A stretch of DNA of 64,000 bases, taken from assembly GCF_037392515.1 (NCBI RefSeq), contig NC_090282.1, positions 34,089,054-34,153,053 of the forward strand, read 5' to 3'. Shown piece after piece: positions 37,885 through 51,173 of the stretch (its first letter is position 1; each line of letters starts with the position of its first letter). The translations under genes and the position numbers were made by a program. The stretch comes from Haliotis asinina (taxonomy: Eukaryota; Mollusca; Gastropoda; Lepetellida; Haliotidae). The notes under the pieces were generated by a model that worked only from the letters and a program-made list of their open reading frames with translations, was not told the origin of the DNA and searched no databases.

Positions 37885-37945
37885 ATGATGAAGTTCGCCA
37901 CTGCTACAGCACTTCTAGCATCTTGCCTGTGGCTGCAGATACCAG
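37885..37945 (+). CDS. Gene B exon 1: signal peptide
   Basis: Two ATGs in tandem (37885 and 37888); the second has A at -3. Donor CCAG|GTAACC, phase 1. The next exon continues A-ARTEDI, so cleavage is probably near the junction. Confidence 0.75.
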
Positions 37946-40900
37946 GTAACCACTCATGTCTGTAGACATCAGCTGACACGATGTCATGATGTTCTCATCT
38001 ACTAGAAGTGCCATTGTACTGAACAGAGCTAAAGAAGTGGAGCTGAGTTTTACGTCACATCGACATTATTCCAGCCATAGAGTGACGAGATCTAAGTTTT
38101 CACCCGTTACCATGTTATGTTCATGGTCTAAAAGAGGCTGGTTTTAAAAGTTTAATATATATTTTCATTTCACCACAGCGTTAAAGAAACGTTTGTTTGG
38201 AAAAAGTGGAATCTCATAAAAGTAAGCGCTCATGTTTATATCTTCCATTTAAAAACTTGACAAATAACGTAACGGTTGTTTTTCCCTTGCTGTTCAATAG
38301 ATATTTCATGAGACGCTTGCCAGGTCTGAACCTTTCTTGTCTTGGGAGAGGGTTTGCAATGAGGTCAAAAATTTTCCAAGTTAACACATTGATTACAGAA
38401 CAGTCTCGTTTCCTGTTTACTGTGTTCCGTCCTTAGTGCGAATTTCAGCCCAGAAGTTTCAGACTAATGAATGATTTGATACGTCTAAGCACTTGTATAT
38501 CGCAGCACTACGCGCCTTCTAATCATTGTAAACATTCAGCCGGCTCTGTCGTACAGCGGGCTCTGACAAACGGAAACCTGGAAATCGCGGAAATCTCAAA
38601 ACGAGGCTCTGTCGCGAAAAAACTTTGCCGATCTCGTGCGGAGCTGATATGATAAACGTCTCATTGTGCGTTATAGAACTACACGGAATAAGCGCAAAAA
38701 CCACGCAGCAGGTGTAACCAGTGAGCCAGATGCATTGCGAATCATTTTACGACCTTATCAATCAGGGTGCAATTAAAGTTTAAAATTAAAATAATTCATT
38801 TGCATTACCATCTTCTTATGAAACACGAACTTGAAATTCAGTGTAACCAGAATTGTTTGTGGTGTCTATTTTCACTTTCACTAGAAACAGTTCGGATCGG
38901 CTGAAAAGTAGGTCATTGTTAATGAGGCTTATGTTTCGGTATCTTTGCATCAACAAGTCGGTCTCACGTTATTAACTGGTTGCCGGGTGACAAAACAGTT
39001 ACAAGGGAACAGCATTGCCGTTCCAGGTGGTCAGCATAAAATGCATATTTTATACTTACATAAGGCCATCACGAGTCACAAAGATACATAGACACATATA
39101 TTATATTAAAAACTCATGCATAGAGATGTTGTTTTTCTATTGCTGTTTACAATATAAACCATTAAAAGAAAGGACCTTCCATTTCATGGCGATGTTTTGG
39201 GGGGACCAGGTTGTACGAATGCACAAAGATTTGGAAAACATGTGTCTTACGTTCAACGACAAATGCATGTCCACTGTTAAAAATACATATTTATTACTTC
39301 CCATCAAAAGTTTAGACTCACTCTATGGTGACATTTAACTTGAATGAACCAACTGCAAACCCTATGCTGATGAATTGCACGAGGATCACGCATCAAGTTG
39401 CTCAAAAGCAAATGAAATATCGTGCATGTGAAGAGATTTAAAACTATTGTTAAGAATTCGCCATTTTCACTGATATTTATCATTTACTGAACTCATGACA
39501 ATACTCTTTTGAAAACTGCGAATTTGTTTTGCAATACATCAGTGTATGTGTGAACACTATGGAATATTTTGCAAAAAGTATTTACAGAACAGTAGACGGA
39601 AGTAAGTGGCTATATTTAGACTAGTCAGTCTAAACGTTTGATGGGGAGTATATATAGTTCATGATAAAATTCAAACAGCTGTGACACTCATATTGGCTAC
39701 CTTGGTGAAACCTTATGGCAAACATATGTCTACCCTACTTTCTTGCAGCTGCAAGAACAGAGGATATCCCATCGTCATCAAGTCATATATGTTCCCTTAA
39801 CTACCCGAAACATTACCCTAAGTAAGTATTACGATTTAATCTCTAAAATAACGGACCAACAGTCTCACACATAACCGAGGCTGGTGAGCTACTGTGGTCT
39901 GGCCCGTTACAGTTGACTGACAGACCCAGTTGGAGGACCACGGACAGCGTTTATGTGTGGCTCACAACGACATAGCGTTGGCATCTGTGAAGTGTGTCAC
40001 TTAATAAAACATTAATAAAAGAAACTGAAACATGTTTTCGAAGCGCCGTGGTTTTGTCTGTGGTCAAGTGTAGAGTGTCTGACCAGTAAAAGGAGGCAGG
40101 GAGGGTGGGCACTCGCGTGCAGGCTCTTTCAGTATTGTCACAACCCCTAGCGGAAAAGGACCAGATGGTGGACACATCAATACGTGCAAACACCTAGTTG
40201 CAGGTACAACAAAGTTGCAGTAAACGGACAAAGTACTGTGACTATATGGCTATGTGTTCCAGCCCACCTAACTGTGATAGGTACCTTGTATAGATGGGAA
40301 AGACACCTTGACATGATGCGCGTAAATGGCTGTAACAGTATGGTCCCCATGGAGTTGGGATTGAAAAATACGATGTACCGTTGAGACTGATATCCAATGA
40401 TTGAGGGAAAAACAAAACGCAGTTGTGCTGTGCTGATATAGGGGCTATACAAATACTTAACAATAGGTAGCTGAGACAAACACATGATCCTTAACGAAGG
40501 CATTAAGTCAGACGTTGGTAGTCGGTACACCTCGATCGCACTGTGATGCTATAAAGAATATATATATATATATATATATATATGAAGGAAGACGAAACAT
40601 TACTCGTTCTTTAATTTTACAATCTTTAAATAAGACCTTATAGTATGATTTACTTCATCGGATGAGTATATCACGGAGTTTACACGTTTCTTTTTTACAA
40701 AGAAATGTATACACGGAAAAGAAAGCAATTTTTAGCCAAGGATATAATTTAAAGTAATTAATTCTTAAAGTAATTATTACACGTATTAGGTTTGGAAGAG
40801 CATATGAAAAAATGTCCACTTTTTGTACAAAGACATTGCACATGAAAGTAGGAAAGTAGGAAAAGAAAATAATTTTGTGACATATAACGGAAAAATATCT

Positions 40901-42829
40901 TTGAAGGGAATCATTACATGCATTCCGTCTTTAGCCGGATTTACCTATTGTTATTAACATCATAATCATGTTAGTAACATGCATGATTATCTATTGTTGG
41001 AAAGGTTAGGCAAACTAAAATCAGACTGTGGGATCATTATTGATGAACTCTGGCAGTTCATTTTCTTTTACAGTAACATTAGATGGTTTTTGATGATCCA
41101 CGCTAAAGATTCTGACAGCGCTCTCCACATAACATTCACAGACTTTGACCTGGAGGGATCGGAAACGTGTACACGAGACTACCTAGATGTTTTCGACGGT
41201 GAGTTTAGGGAGTTTTGATCTGAATCTCAGTTATCTGAACCCTAACCTCAGAAAGGTCCCACTCTGCTGTTACATAATAGGTCCAACTTCGATGTATTTC
41301 CTCATGGCCCGATATATGCATGTCCTCATGGCATGGTGTATTAGTTTCTGACAATGAATACTTTGAGAAAATGATGTATTTCCTCCCGGTATGTTGCATA
41401 GTTTCTGACACTGATACATTCATTTGCTCGTGACACAATGATATTTTACCCGATGATATAATCCATGGTTTGTGGCAATGATGACACGATAAATATTTCA
41501 ACACAATGATAGTTTTCCCATGACACCATGCACGGATTGTGATAATCATATGTTCTCTCATGACACGATGACATATGGTCTGTAACAATGATACATTTCC
41601 TTATGACATCAAGGCCTGTTTATGAGAATGGCGTGGTTCCAGAAGAATGGTTTGTGGCAATGATGTAGTTCTTCAAAATGATGGTCGGTTTCAATTTTAT
41701 GACGGCAAGAAACCCACTTCTAGTTTATGGCAATGTTGTATTTCCCCCAAGACGCAACGAAACGTTCAGACATTTCATAACAATAAGACCTGTCCTCATG
41801 AAGACGGTTATCAATTTACAGGTGGGAACGACGAGGACATTCACCGTCACCTTGGACGGTTCTGCGGTTCTACGTCACCTGCAGACATCACCAGCTCTGA
41901 GAGCAGCGTCCTGTTTATACTCAATACAAACGCTAACGTCTCCGCGTCGGGATTTTGCATCACGTACTACTCCCTCCAAAGTGAGCGGATTCACCATAGA
42001 AACAGTTTCTGTAACTTCAAAATGAGAATATATGTCAAATACACAACTTCAGGGATTACGTCCGGATACAGAGGATTGTTTTGTTTTGTTGTTTAAACAA
42101 GGATATACAACCACTTTAGATTGAGACTGATTGAGGTGTAATGGTTTTCTTGCATCATATCACAATAACACACTGTACAGGTTCATGAGAGACACATAGT
42201 TCAGTAGCTCGCAAGACCAACTGCGAAGTGTGGGTATTCGTCTTAGACTCATTACCTTCGGATAACCACCATTAGACAGTATTATACCTTATACGGTTCA
42301 TTTGACACTTTCGCTTCAAAATGTTGATTTCAATCCTTGAACTTCAGTAACAACTGTTGATACAAAGTAGGTTATACGCTCAATTCTCCAAGAGACAGGT
42401 TTCATGATATGACCAAGCACCTTCACTATGAGCTGTCTTAATGGATTCTGTGCGTTAAAGAACCTGTACATCTCTGTTTCAGAAAACAGCGCGGAATACA
42501 AACAACAGTTAATTGTCATCTGTTCTGTCTACGCCACAATGAGTTTACTTGCCATTCTAGGATATCTGAAATATAAGATCTTCAATAAGAAAAGCAACAA
42601 GGACAATATCAGAGTGAGCAACACAATGTACAAGAGTGACGTGACAACGTCTCAACCTCCACCTTACAGCTCCAAGACAGAACCGAGCTGTAATGGGAAC
42701 CCTCCGCAATACGAGGCAGAACACGTATGTAAAATTGACGCTTCCCTTGCTCCACCTCCACCATACAGCTCCAAGACTGAAACGAGCTGTAATGGACCCC
42801 TTCCACAATACCACATAGAACATATATGA
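37885..42829 (+). CDS. Gene B: single-CUB type I membrane protein with PPxY tail, 5 exons
   Basis: Exons 37885-37945, 39749-39821, 41074-41198, 41822-41980 and 42483-42829 sum to 765 nt, 254 residues plus stop, with consistent phases (1, 2, 1, 1). Residues 1-20 are a signal peptide (MMKFATATALLASCLWLQIP). The CUB domain spans about 30-139: SLNYPKHYP, ITFTDFDLEG, CTRDYLDVFDG, HLGRFCGS, GFCITYYS. The usual C2 is Arg (NNIRWFL); a Cys just before the YP motif and one in GFCITYY are extra. A helix at about 149-168 (IVICSVYATMSLLAILGYL) is followed by an 86-residue cytoplasmic tail with PPPY at 198-201 and 231-234, PPQY at 213-216 and LPQY at 246-249. These are WW-domain ligands, as used by NEDD4-type ubiquitin ligases. 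Expression and ligand are unknown. Confidence 0.85.
39749..41980 (+). CDS. Gene B exons 2-4: CUB domain
   Basis: Three exons (39749-39821, 41074-41198, 41822-41980) with the same cut points and phases as the Gene A domains: after KHYP in phase 2, after VFDG in phase 1, after YYSLQ in phase 1. Acceptors CTTGCAG, TTTTACAG and ATTTACAG; donors AA|GTAAGT, G|GTGAG and A|GTGAG. Confidence 0.85.
40556..40583. repeat. (TA)n microsatellite
   Basis: About 13 TA units in Gene B intron 2. Confidence 0.85.
42483..42829 (+). CDS. Gene B exon 5: transmembrane helix and PPxY tail
   Basis: Acceptor CTGTTTCAG, phase 1. The tail contains an internal tandem duplication: PPPYSSKTEPSCNG followed by PPQYEAEH, and again PPPYSSKTETSCNG followed by LPQYHIEH (DNA about 42657-42723 and 42756-42822). 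A run of KKSNKD just inside the membrane supports the topology. Confidence 0.85.
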
Positions 42830-43079
42830 GCTGCATATGGACATGTTTTATCCTCATCTCATGGAAATTGCGACGATGCATCAATCAACATGGTACGCAT
42901 ATGATTGCTACTGATGACTGTAGCATAGTTACTCGTGACACCCGGATATCTCCTTGAAGTTTCTGCTAAACAGTTTCAATTCATAACGCGTTGATTGATG
43001 TTTCATCCTTCCTCGATGTATCTGTATTTACTTGTTCAGCGTCCAGTTAATTATGACCAGACACGATTCGGGTTGTTCT

Positions 43080-43235
43080 TCAACACGCCAGTCTTGGAAC
43101 GGGATCGGACGGTCAGTCAAGCTGGGTTGACACATGTCATCGCATCTCAATGGCGCAGATCGATGCTCATGTTGTTGATCTCTGGATTGTCTGTCCCAGA
43201 CTCGATTATGTACAGTCCGCCGCTAAATAGCTAGA
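43080..43235 (-). repeat. SINE (family 2), reverse orientation
   Basis: The minus strand reads CCGCCGGACTGTACATAATCG-like sequence (written CGGCGGACTGTACATAATCG), then GAGCATCGATCTGCGCCATT and GATGACATGTGTCAACCC. It lies about 250 bp beyond the Gene B stop and may fall in its 3' UTR. Confidence 0.7.
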
Positions 43236-44200
43236 ATGTGGTTGGATCAGGCGTTACGGGTGATGCGAGTGCACGGGTTATCCGCAGTGTGCAGAGTTGC
43301 CGCCTTTACGTCCTTTCTATACAAGACAGTTTCTATCGTTCAGTTTCTGTGGCCCAAACAGTTTGCCCAATGTTACACCATTTGCTTCTTTTCTTAACTG
43401 CAGACCTGTGTCCGAGGTCGATACAACAGTTACCTAACAGTCCCATCTTGTCCTAGGATATGTACGCCCGGACTCTCGACTCGCCAAGCTTGACGAGAGT
43501 CAAGGAGTACAAAGGGTCAGACGTTCTCATCATCCACATCACATTCATGCACTGGCGCACATTAATGCAACCCCAGGGTCTTTTCTCACACAAGTTTACA
43601 AGGGAAACAGGAACACCACAGTCATTATTGAGGGATATTGAATAATTTTTATGTCAGTGGCCACGGGAAAACGAACCACAATCTACTTCGTCACTGGCTT
43701 TAAAATATTCTAATAAACCGCACTGTCAGTTTATCCGAGTTAATATACATCGTATGTACACTCGCATAAATGACATTTCACGAACACCAGAAGTGTTGAT
43801 GTGATCTGTGTTGATGTGATTTTTACTTGATATCTGACTCACGTCACACTAGAACAGCGTCATGGCGAAAGATTGTTGTTAGACTATTATGGCTTCCTAC
43901 GATGACGGTTTAAAGGGAAACACAAAATGCACTCGATCACTATTATGAGTCAGAGTGGTATGACCAAACTCGTGAAATGATTCATGCACTTTTCCCCTTT
44001 CGCACAACAGGAACAGGAATCCTCGTCGGTTCGATACACATAGACGTTGAGGTTTACTAAACGGAATCAGAGTCTGTATGTCCCAGAGCTGGTTCCAGAG
44101 ATTTGTAAGCTTTGTACACGTACTTCGAATTCTATGCAGTGGTTATAGATGACTTTGGTAGTTTGGGGGAGAATATAAGGCTACCATAGAGGTGTATGGG
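43236..44200. other. Region downstream of Gene B
   Basis: No gene recognised. An AATAAA at 43712-43717 could end a long Gene B transcript, but it is about 880 nt from the stop, so the link is weak. Confidence 0.35.
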
Positions 44201-44410
44201 AAAATAACTGATTGAAAATATGCTTGAAAATGGTAGAAGGACCTACACCGTAACGTCGAAATTAATAAAAATAAAGAAGTTGACCATCCATACATGTTTG
44301 TCATCTCTACACTAGCAACTTCTAGAATGCCACGCAAACAAATAGTTGCTTGTGGGTTCACTTGTAATGAATAAAGTTGATATTTGACGTTGTTTTTTGA
44401 CAGTTTTGGA
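44200..44410 (-). repeat. Penelope-associated repeat fragment
   Basis: The minus strand carries GTGGCATTCTAGAAGTTGCT, ATTTCGACGTTACGGTGTAG and TCTACCATTTTCAAGCAT. The first part matches the sequence ahead of the Penelope-like fragment at 14060-14150. No coding part remains. Confidence 0.5.
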
Positions 44411-44779
44411 AGTGAATGTTCCATGTTAAATGTTTATCAGAACATCATCCATGTTAGTCTGCCACTAATACAGTAAGGAATACTTCACTAGCTTTAAATT
44501 CAAGGTTTTGACCGGAACGCCCTACAGGTATGTCTTAGTCACATATCAAATCTGCTGTGAGACGCTTTCAACAAACACCGTTAGGTGAAGGACGCTATCG
44601 AATGTGTCGGGGGTACATGATTCACAGGTTACCGTGATACAGTGGCTTGAGTACACAGAGGTTACATTAGGCCATCCCAAATATAACCGCCATGCCGACG
44701 TTTCCGTAGACGTCAGTACAGGCCTGATTCATGTGCGGAGTTTCAGTCACAACAGTACGTTGACGTGAATGTCAATGTA

Positions 44780-44840
44780 CACACACACACATACATAATA
44801 TTTTATATATATACATACAGAGAGAGAGATATACGTAAAT
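44780..44840. repeat. Mixed AC/TA/AG simple repeat
   Basis: Short runs ACACACACAC, TATATATA and AGAGAGAGAG in succession. The surrounding 44.4-46.7 kb holds no recognised gene. Confidence 0.7.
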
Positions 44841-46783
44841 ACATACACATTAATAGATCTGTAGAGATACATGGATATAGAGGCATGTGTGCACCACACA
44901 TATTCTTAATATAAGTCACGCGTGTACATTTTCCCACATGTAAGACAACTATTTTTGCTTAGTAATCAGTGTTAAAATGATGATTGTAAAACTGGATGCT
45001 AAAGCTTGTGGCCCTTTCACTCCCTTTGCATTTTCAATACCTTGTTTGAAATCAAATTTCAGTTTGACCTGAAGAAATGTATACTGCACATACCGTGCAA
45101 CAAAGTCTCTGCTAACATGTGGGTTTCGTGGATGTCACAAACCAGTGACAGCTCAGGTGAATGGTCACGCGAAGGCAGCGTGACATGTCGTCTTGAGCGA
45201 GATAGCTAAGGGAAAGTATAGCCTTTGTATGTAAGGCAACGAAACAAAATTGATCGGGAGCAACGAAGATAATTGTCTGTGCACTATTTCCAGACTAGAC
45301 TAACGCTTAGGCTGTAAATATATCTGATTTTGACAGAAACTAATAAACCCATTTAAATTGAAAAGGAGCCCAATTCGGAGACAAATGCCTGATTCGGGGA
45401 CTGTGAAATACACTATTTCCATGTGTTGCAGGTACATTTAGGTTGAACCAAGGGTGTTGAGCCAAACAGCTTGACGTAATTAATGTTTATTAAATATTGT
45501 GACTACATTGTGGTCTAATTCTTATTCCATCCGTCGGAGTTATATAGGTAGTTATATGTGGTAGTTATATATGGTAGTTATATCATAGTCGCAACTGGGG
45601 TAAGATGATATCCATAAACCACTGTTCAACCGATCCCGATATACAACGCAGAAGTACGAAGAGGCTTGGAGTGATTTTGTTTTGGGTGTTTAAAATGTTT
45701 TGTTGTGTTTTCACATCTGACACCATAACATTCCACAGCATGTCAAGGTTCTATTCTCGTATCATTATTTTCCGAATGTCTAAGGGGATACATATATTTT
45801 GATCCAACTGAATTTTGTAACATATCTATCAAGTATGTAGGGGCTGTAGATTACGTAAAGATAATGATTTCGTTTCATTCTAAGTCTTTGATCCAAACCC
45901 ATTTCCAAATAAAACCATGCTCACTATGCACGTCTTTTGGTAGCTAGCCCTGTAGTGATTCATACTTCTTGCAAGTGAAAACTCTCTAGTCCAGCACTCT
46001 TTATTGTACACCCATACAAGAGTCCACTTATGGATCGAACTGGGTGCCTTTGAAAAATCCCAATACCACCCTCTGGTATGACAAAGTTGAACTGACATAT
46101 TTACATATCATTCCAAATATAAAACACATGTGGATATGACCGCTGGGTATTGAAGAATACCAAGGTAAATCGGTTACTCATTAATCGATCAGCAATGATA
46201 TTATCTATAACATGCTGGCCTAGGAAATGACGCGATTATACCTGATACAAAACACACGGCGTACGTGTACAACTGTATTATTTATTGACAAAATATTCAG
46301 AAAGTTAAAAAATGTCCATTAATGAGACTTAAATGTCATGGCGCTGCAAAAGTAATTCTTTGATATGGAAAATATGTAAATCAGTACACATGCTTGCCAT
46401 GGTGATACTATATATGACGTCATGACGAGATACACGGGAAACACGTGGCACGACAACATCAGCAGATATAACTGAATATTATGTTAATTATGCAAGAATG
46501 GATATGATACAAATATAGAAAGCACATTATAATTATAATAGGCATATGTACAGTCATATATAAATATGACTATACAAATGCACAATGTGAATAGTCAATT
46601 ATAAGACACACAAATATTCACGCCCCAGTCAACAACCTTAGAGTCTTTTACAGACAACTGACACAATACTAAGCGAGGTGACAGATACTTTGTTTCCATT
46701 TAAAGACCTATTTTTAAATATAAATCCGCTTTCTGGTCGCATTTTAAACCAAGAAACATGTACTCTTCTATGTGATTGCAAAG

Positions 46784-46931
46784 GATGTATGTATGTATGT
46801 ATGTATGTATGTATGTATGTATGTATGTATGTATGTATGTATGTATGTATGTATGTATGTATGTATGTATGTATGTATGCATGCATGCATGCATGCATGC
46901 ATGCATGCATGCATGTATGTATGTATGTATG
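46784..46931. repeat. Compound (ATGT)n-(ATGC)n-(ATGT)n microsatellite
   Basis: Roughly 23 ATGT units, then about 9 self-complementary ATGC units, then a few ATGT units. The Tyr-Val-Cys-Met frames over it are artefacts. Confidence 0.9.
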
Positions 46932-48148
46932 ATACTACGATACACTATTTTGAAACGTCTACAACCACTCCTTTTTTTCAAAAATCGAAACCTGTTCTTA
47001 AGATCAGGATATCAAATCATCATCACCTGGAAGAGAATCTGAGATGGAAAGATTACGTCTAGAATATGAAATGTATGCTATGAAGTATGCATAGGATAAC
47101 GCTAATAGATGAACCCTTTGTTGGCGTCATATAGGGATAAACATCAAAGTTTATGCACATGCATATACTATTTCAAATATGCACAAACACACATAGCGTC
47201 TTCCCTGTCTGTCCTGATAAAGTTAAAGCATTGTACAAATTTGTTTATATAAATGGTGAAACAACTGCGATGACACAGGATATGAGAATCAGTTAACTTT
47301 TTCATATCTTTCGAATGCACACATCATAAAGATGACCTTGTATCATGCTCTTCGTGAGACAACTGTCGCTATCTTACCATCAGTTATGATGTAATGAATA
47401 CATAAATTGATATTTTCAGTATTATTGGGCATCCTCCTTTTGTTACGAGAATGGGGGCGTGAGTGAAACAGTAAATATTTACAAAATCGAACTTGATGGA
47501 ATGTAAATTATATGATTTGATACATATTTTCAGAAAACTGCAGTGTTGTTTTCAAACGATCATTTGGATTGTCAAAATACTGACACTTTAAAACGGGCAA
47601 TATTGTCATATTTATGTCTGTTCTGTCCTAACCGATGCATAAGTTCATAAAGCAACCACGCATTTTTTTCTATTTATAATATGGGCCCTTTTACACTGAA
47701 TATTATTTCAGCTTTGAGCAACAAAATCACCATATTTGTGTGAGTGTAACAATCCTTATCTCTACGCATGAATTTAATTTGGTATCCATTTAGTCTTACA
47801 AACACCTTGGAATTCCCAAACAGAATCCAAACTAAAATAAACTATTATAATGCATTCTTTATATACTGCATTCAGCCCATATTTATGTAAAACAAATGAA
47901 ACAACAATCACGTTACATATGTTTGTTACTAAAACCTGAAGCTGCCCAGTTCGGGTGTTCACCGCTGTAATGGTGCTGGAATACTGGTTACAGCTGGCAG
48001 AACCACACTCATTCTTTCACCAAGCCATATATATCTTCAGATAAGTGCTTTTCTTTAACAGGTATGCCATAGAACTGGAATATTGCTAAATGCGGTGCTA
48101 AACCATAAACCAAACAAACAAAGTCAAAAGCACTGTAGACTGCACAAT
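46932..48148. other. Intergenic DNA, no gene recognised
   Basis: AT-rich, short frames only. A SINE tail fragment (GGAATATTGCTAAATGCGG) is visible near 48078-48110. Confidence 0.5.
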
Positions 48149-51100
48149 CACTGACCACGTTCCTTCATCTTACAACTGCCAAGGGTCACATTGATAACGA
48201 GCATCGGACTAAATTCGGAACCAGTATCTCTAAAGCTAATAGAACCAAGGTACAATGCATTTCTCTGTCTTTACACCTGTTTGTAATTCACGCTGGTCAA
48301 ATCATGTGTGTGCAACATTTAACTTAGTGGCATTCTCGCGACTGGACATCGACGCTTTGGTCCAACTAAATGGCATAATCTAAAGTTCACAATTACAACG
48401 CTATTCTAAGTAGTATCTGTAAACGCAATTATCTGCGATAGCGAGAATAGATATATAATACGGATGACTGTCACAAATCATTCTGTGGCTTTTTAGTAAA
48501 TTAACTCAAGTATGTAACTTTACTTTCTTCAAGTTCGAGAAATCTTTACCAATACTATTTTATTAACTTTAATCTGTTATATTTGGACATCTCTTTACTA
48601 GATGTTACCATTGGCACTACCTTCAGGTTGGCGTCCCCTAATTATGAGGCTCATATATTCTATATTCCTGTTAATGGTTGTTTACTTAATAATGATTGAC
48701 ACTATACTGTTCTATAGCTACTACAGGATGAATAGAGTGTGTCGAGTATCTTAACGATTTCGTGCTGTTTGGGGGTGTTACAGAATGCTGAATGTATGAA
48801 CACCACTGAGACGATGTGCTGTGTACATTGGAATATGTATGTAATGTAATATGTCTTGTGTAACCAGTGAGTGAGCGCGTTTAGTTTTACGTCGCACACA
48901 AATTATCGAGTCTGGACCAGAAATCCAATGATCAACAGCATGCAAATCGATCTGCGCTATTGGGAACCGATGACATGTGTCAGCCAAGTCAGCGAACCTG
49001 ACCAGCCGATCCCGTTAGTCGCCTCTTACGACAAGCACAGTCGCCTATTCTACCCCGTCTTGTATAACGAACACACAGTTTATGTACTTTGTAAGTTGAT
49101 TGTATTGTTAGCATGGTCTAATGATTAAATATAAACCATACCATTATTCACTGATTGTGAAAAATTCATCCCGTTCCTGGTGTGTAATACTCCTTGTTAT
49201 TTGTTCGAAGACGGATTGCTTCGGGGCCAAACAATGAAAGCGTTAATCCTCCCGTCACTCTCAACAAAGACAATATTGAGTCGTGCCTAAACACTGACGG
49301 CGGTCATACTCCAGGCGTGCCAGGTCACACACAGTCTCCAAATATGGTACGCATGAGTATCTGGTGCCACGATACAACGGTACAGGCAACCCCCGACAAT
49401 AGCTTAAGAAAATGGACTGTCCGACAGCATCAATCATCGAGTGAATATGTCTTCTTGAACAACCCGACATTGTATTTGGACGGAACCGTTGCTACTTAGC
49501 TGGACTCATCCTAATTCGAAGCCTTCCTCATTCGTAGGTTCAACGATGTATCCTCACAGACGCCTTTCCTGTCCACCCGCCCTGCCTTCATTGAATGTTT
49601 GCAGGAGATGACAGCCAGCCCCAGATCCCCGAGACGTTCCTTGTTTAGGTCATCATCAATGGTCTTCAGCCTCCTTTGAAAGAAATAGTTTATTCCCCAT
49701 GGTCCACAGTCACCACAAGCATTATCACATCAGGTGAGACTAGCTGAAGCCGCTCTCCACGCCGCCCGACATCATCTGTGACGTATCTTGTGGTTGACAA
49801 CAATTACTGGCCAGAAATGCTGCTCTATTGATAACCCAACAGCAACAACTTAACAAGGTGACTAGGTGACCCACGTTCCCAAAAGACAGAATGCCAACAG
49901 ATATCACCAACCCAGGCTCAATACTCGTCGTTCTGCATAACTGCTGCAGCAACAACAGCGGAACAGCTACAGACAACCTTCAGGTAATTGCCAGGATTGT
50001 GGTAACAATTGCCGGTCTAGATTTTTATGTCCATCCTCAAATCAGCAATGTAGCTACTGCCATGTGTTACTTCACTTTGCTTGGGTATGCCGCCTAACGT
50101 TGTATCAGCAATCAGCTATCTGATAAATATGTATGTCTGATAGCACCACATAGATGGCAATGTATATTCAATTAATGAAAACATAACAAACGTGAGTACA
50201 ATGAAGCAATGACAGTAGAAGATAGAACATACCTGACATATACAAGAGAAGCAACACATACATGTACACAGTACATGATGAGAGATATTTTCACACACAT
50301 CGTAACAAGCTTGCAGATGATTCGTAATGTTGGCTTGATCTTGAACGTTCGTTCACTCACATGATCGTTGAGTTTAGATGGAGTTGTCAATGATGTACTG
50401 ATTGCTGGTGAACGGCTGACACCTTGATGTTGATCGGTATGTCTGAGGTTCTGCCTCTGGTCTTCTTCTGTGATCCGTGATGACGGCCGCCGTGACGCTG
50501 TATTTGTCGTCCATCATGTTCACGCCCAGGTGGATCGTATAGGAAGTGAGAACCCCAAGATAATGACTTTAGGAGTTATCTTGGTACCCGGTGTTTGAAG
50601 GATTCTACTGTTGCTCGTCTGCCCCACTCGGTTCTGTGGTGGAGTCTTGTGTCGTCTGTGGGTAAGACGTCTTGGTCCTGCGTCCAGTCCTGTCATGCTG
50701 GTTAGTGTATCGCAATGACTAGCTTTGGTCCTCTGCCACTTATTAAGAACCAGCTGAAGTTTCAACTCGTTCAGTACACGTACCAGTGGCACAATCGAAC
50801 CACACAACACACGATACCTGAGTGAATTTACTGGACAGCCACCACTTAATTTGTGAGTGTCATTATATAACTACTCTAGCCATCGCGATAATCGCAGTTA
50901 CAGATAAGGCTTTCGATAATGTTGTTATTGTGAACTTGAGATTATGTCATATAGTTGGCCCAAAGCATGGCTGGCCAGTCACGAGTATGCCACGAAGGTA
51001 TATATTCGGCACGCAAGTGATTTGACAGTGTAAACTACAAACAAGTGTAAAGACAGAGAAATGCATTTTACCTTGGTTCTCTTAGCTTTAGAGATACTGG

Positions 51101-51173
51101 TTCCGGATTTAGTCCGCTGCTCGTTATCAATGTGACCCTTGTCAGGTTTAGGACTAAGGAACGTGATCAGTTA
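48149..51173. repeat. ~385-bp inverted repeat pair around 2.25 kb
   Basis: 48149-48535 and 50790-51173 are inverted copies. Shared blocks include AGGGTCACATTGATAACGAG, GGAACCAGTATCTCTAAAGC and AATGCATTTCTCTGTCTTTA, with similarity fading inward. They may be terminal inverted repeats of a ~3.0-kb DNA transposon or two opposed copies of one repeat. No transposase is recognised between them; the interior holds a SINE and unassigned sequence (49.1-50.8 kb). Confidence 0.7.
48866..49060 (+). repeat. SINE (family 2)
   Basis: The longest copy here: GTGAGTGAGCGCGTTTAG, AATTATCGAGTCTGGACC, GATGACATGTGTCAGCCAAG, CCCGTTAGTCGCCTCTTACG and TTCTACCCCG in order. Confidence 0.8.

Noticed and set aside
46638-47062. 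Four overlapping Tyr/Cys/Met or His/Ile/Tyr repeat frames
   Set aside because: Products of the ATGT/ATGC microsatellite.
49194-50097. Plus-strand frames between the large inverted repeats
   Set aside because: No recognised domain, no convincing splice partners and no transposase motifs.
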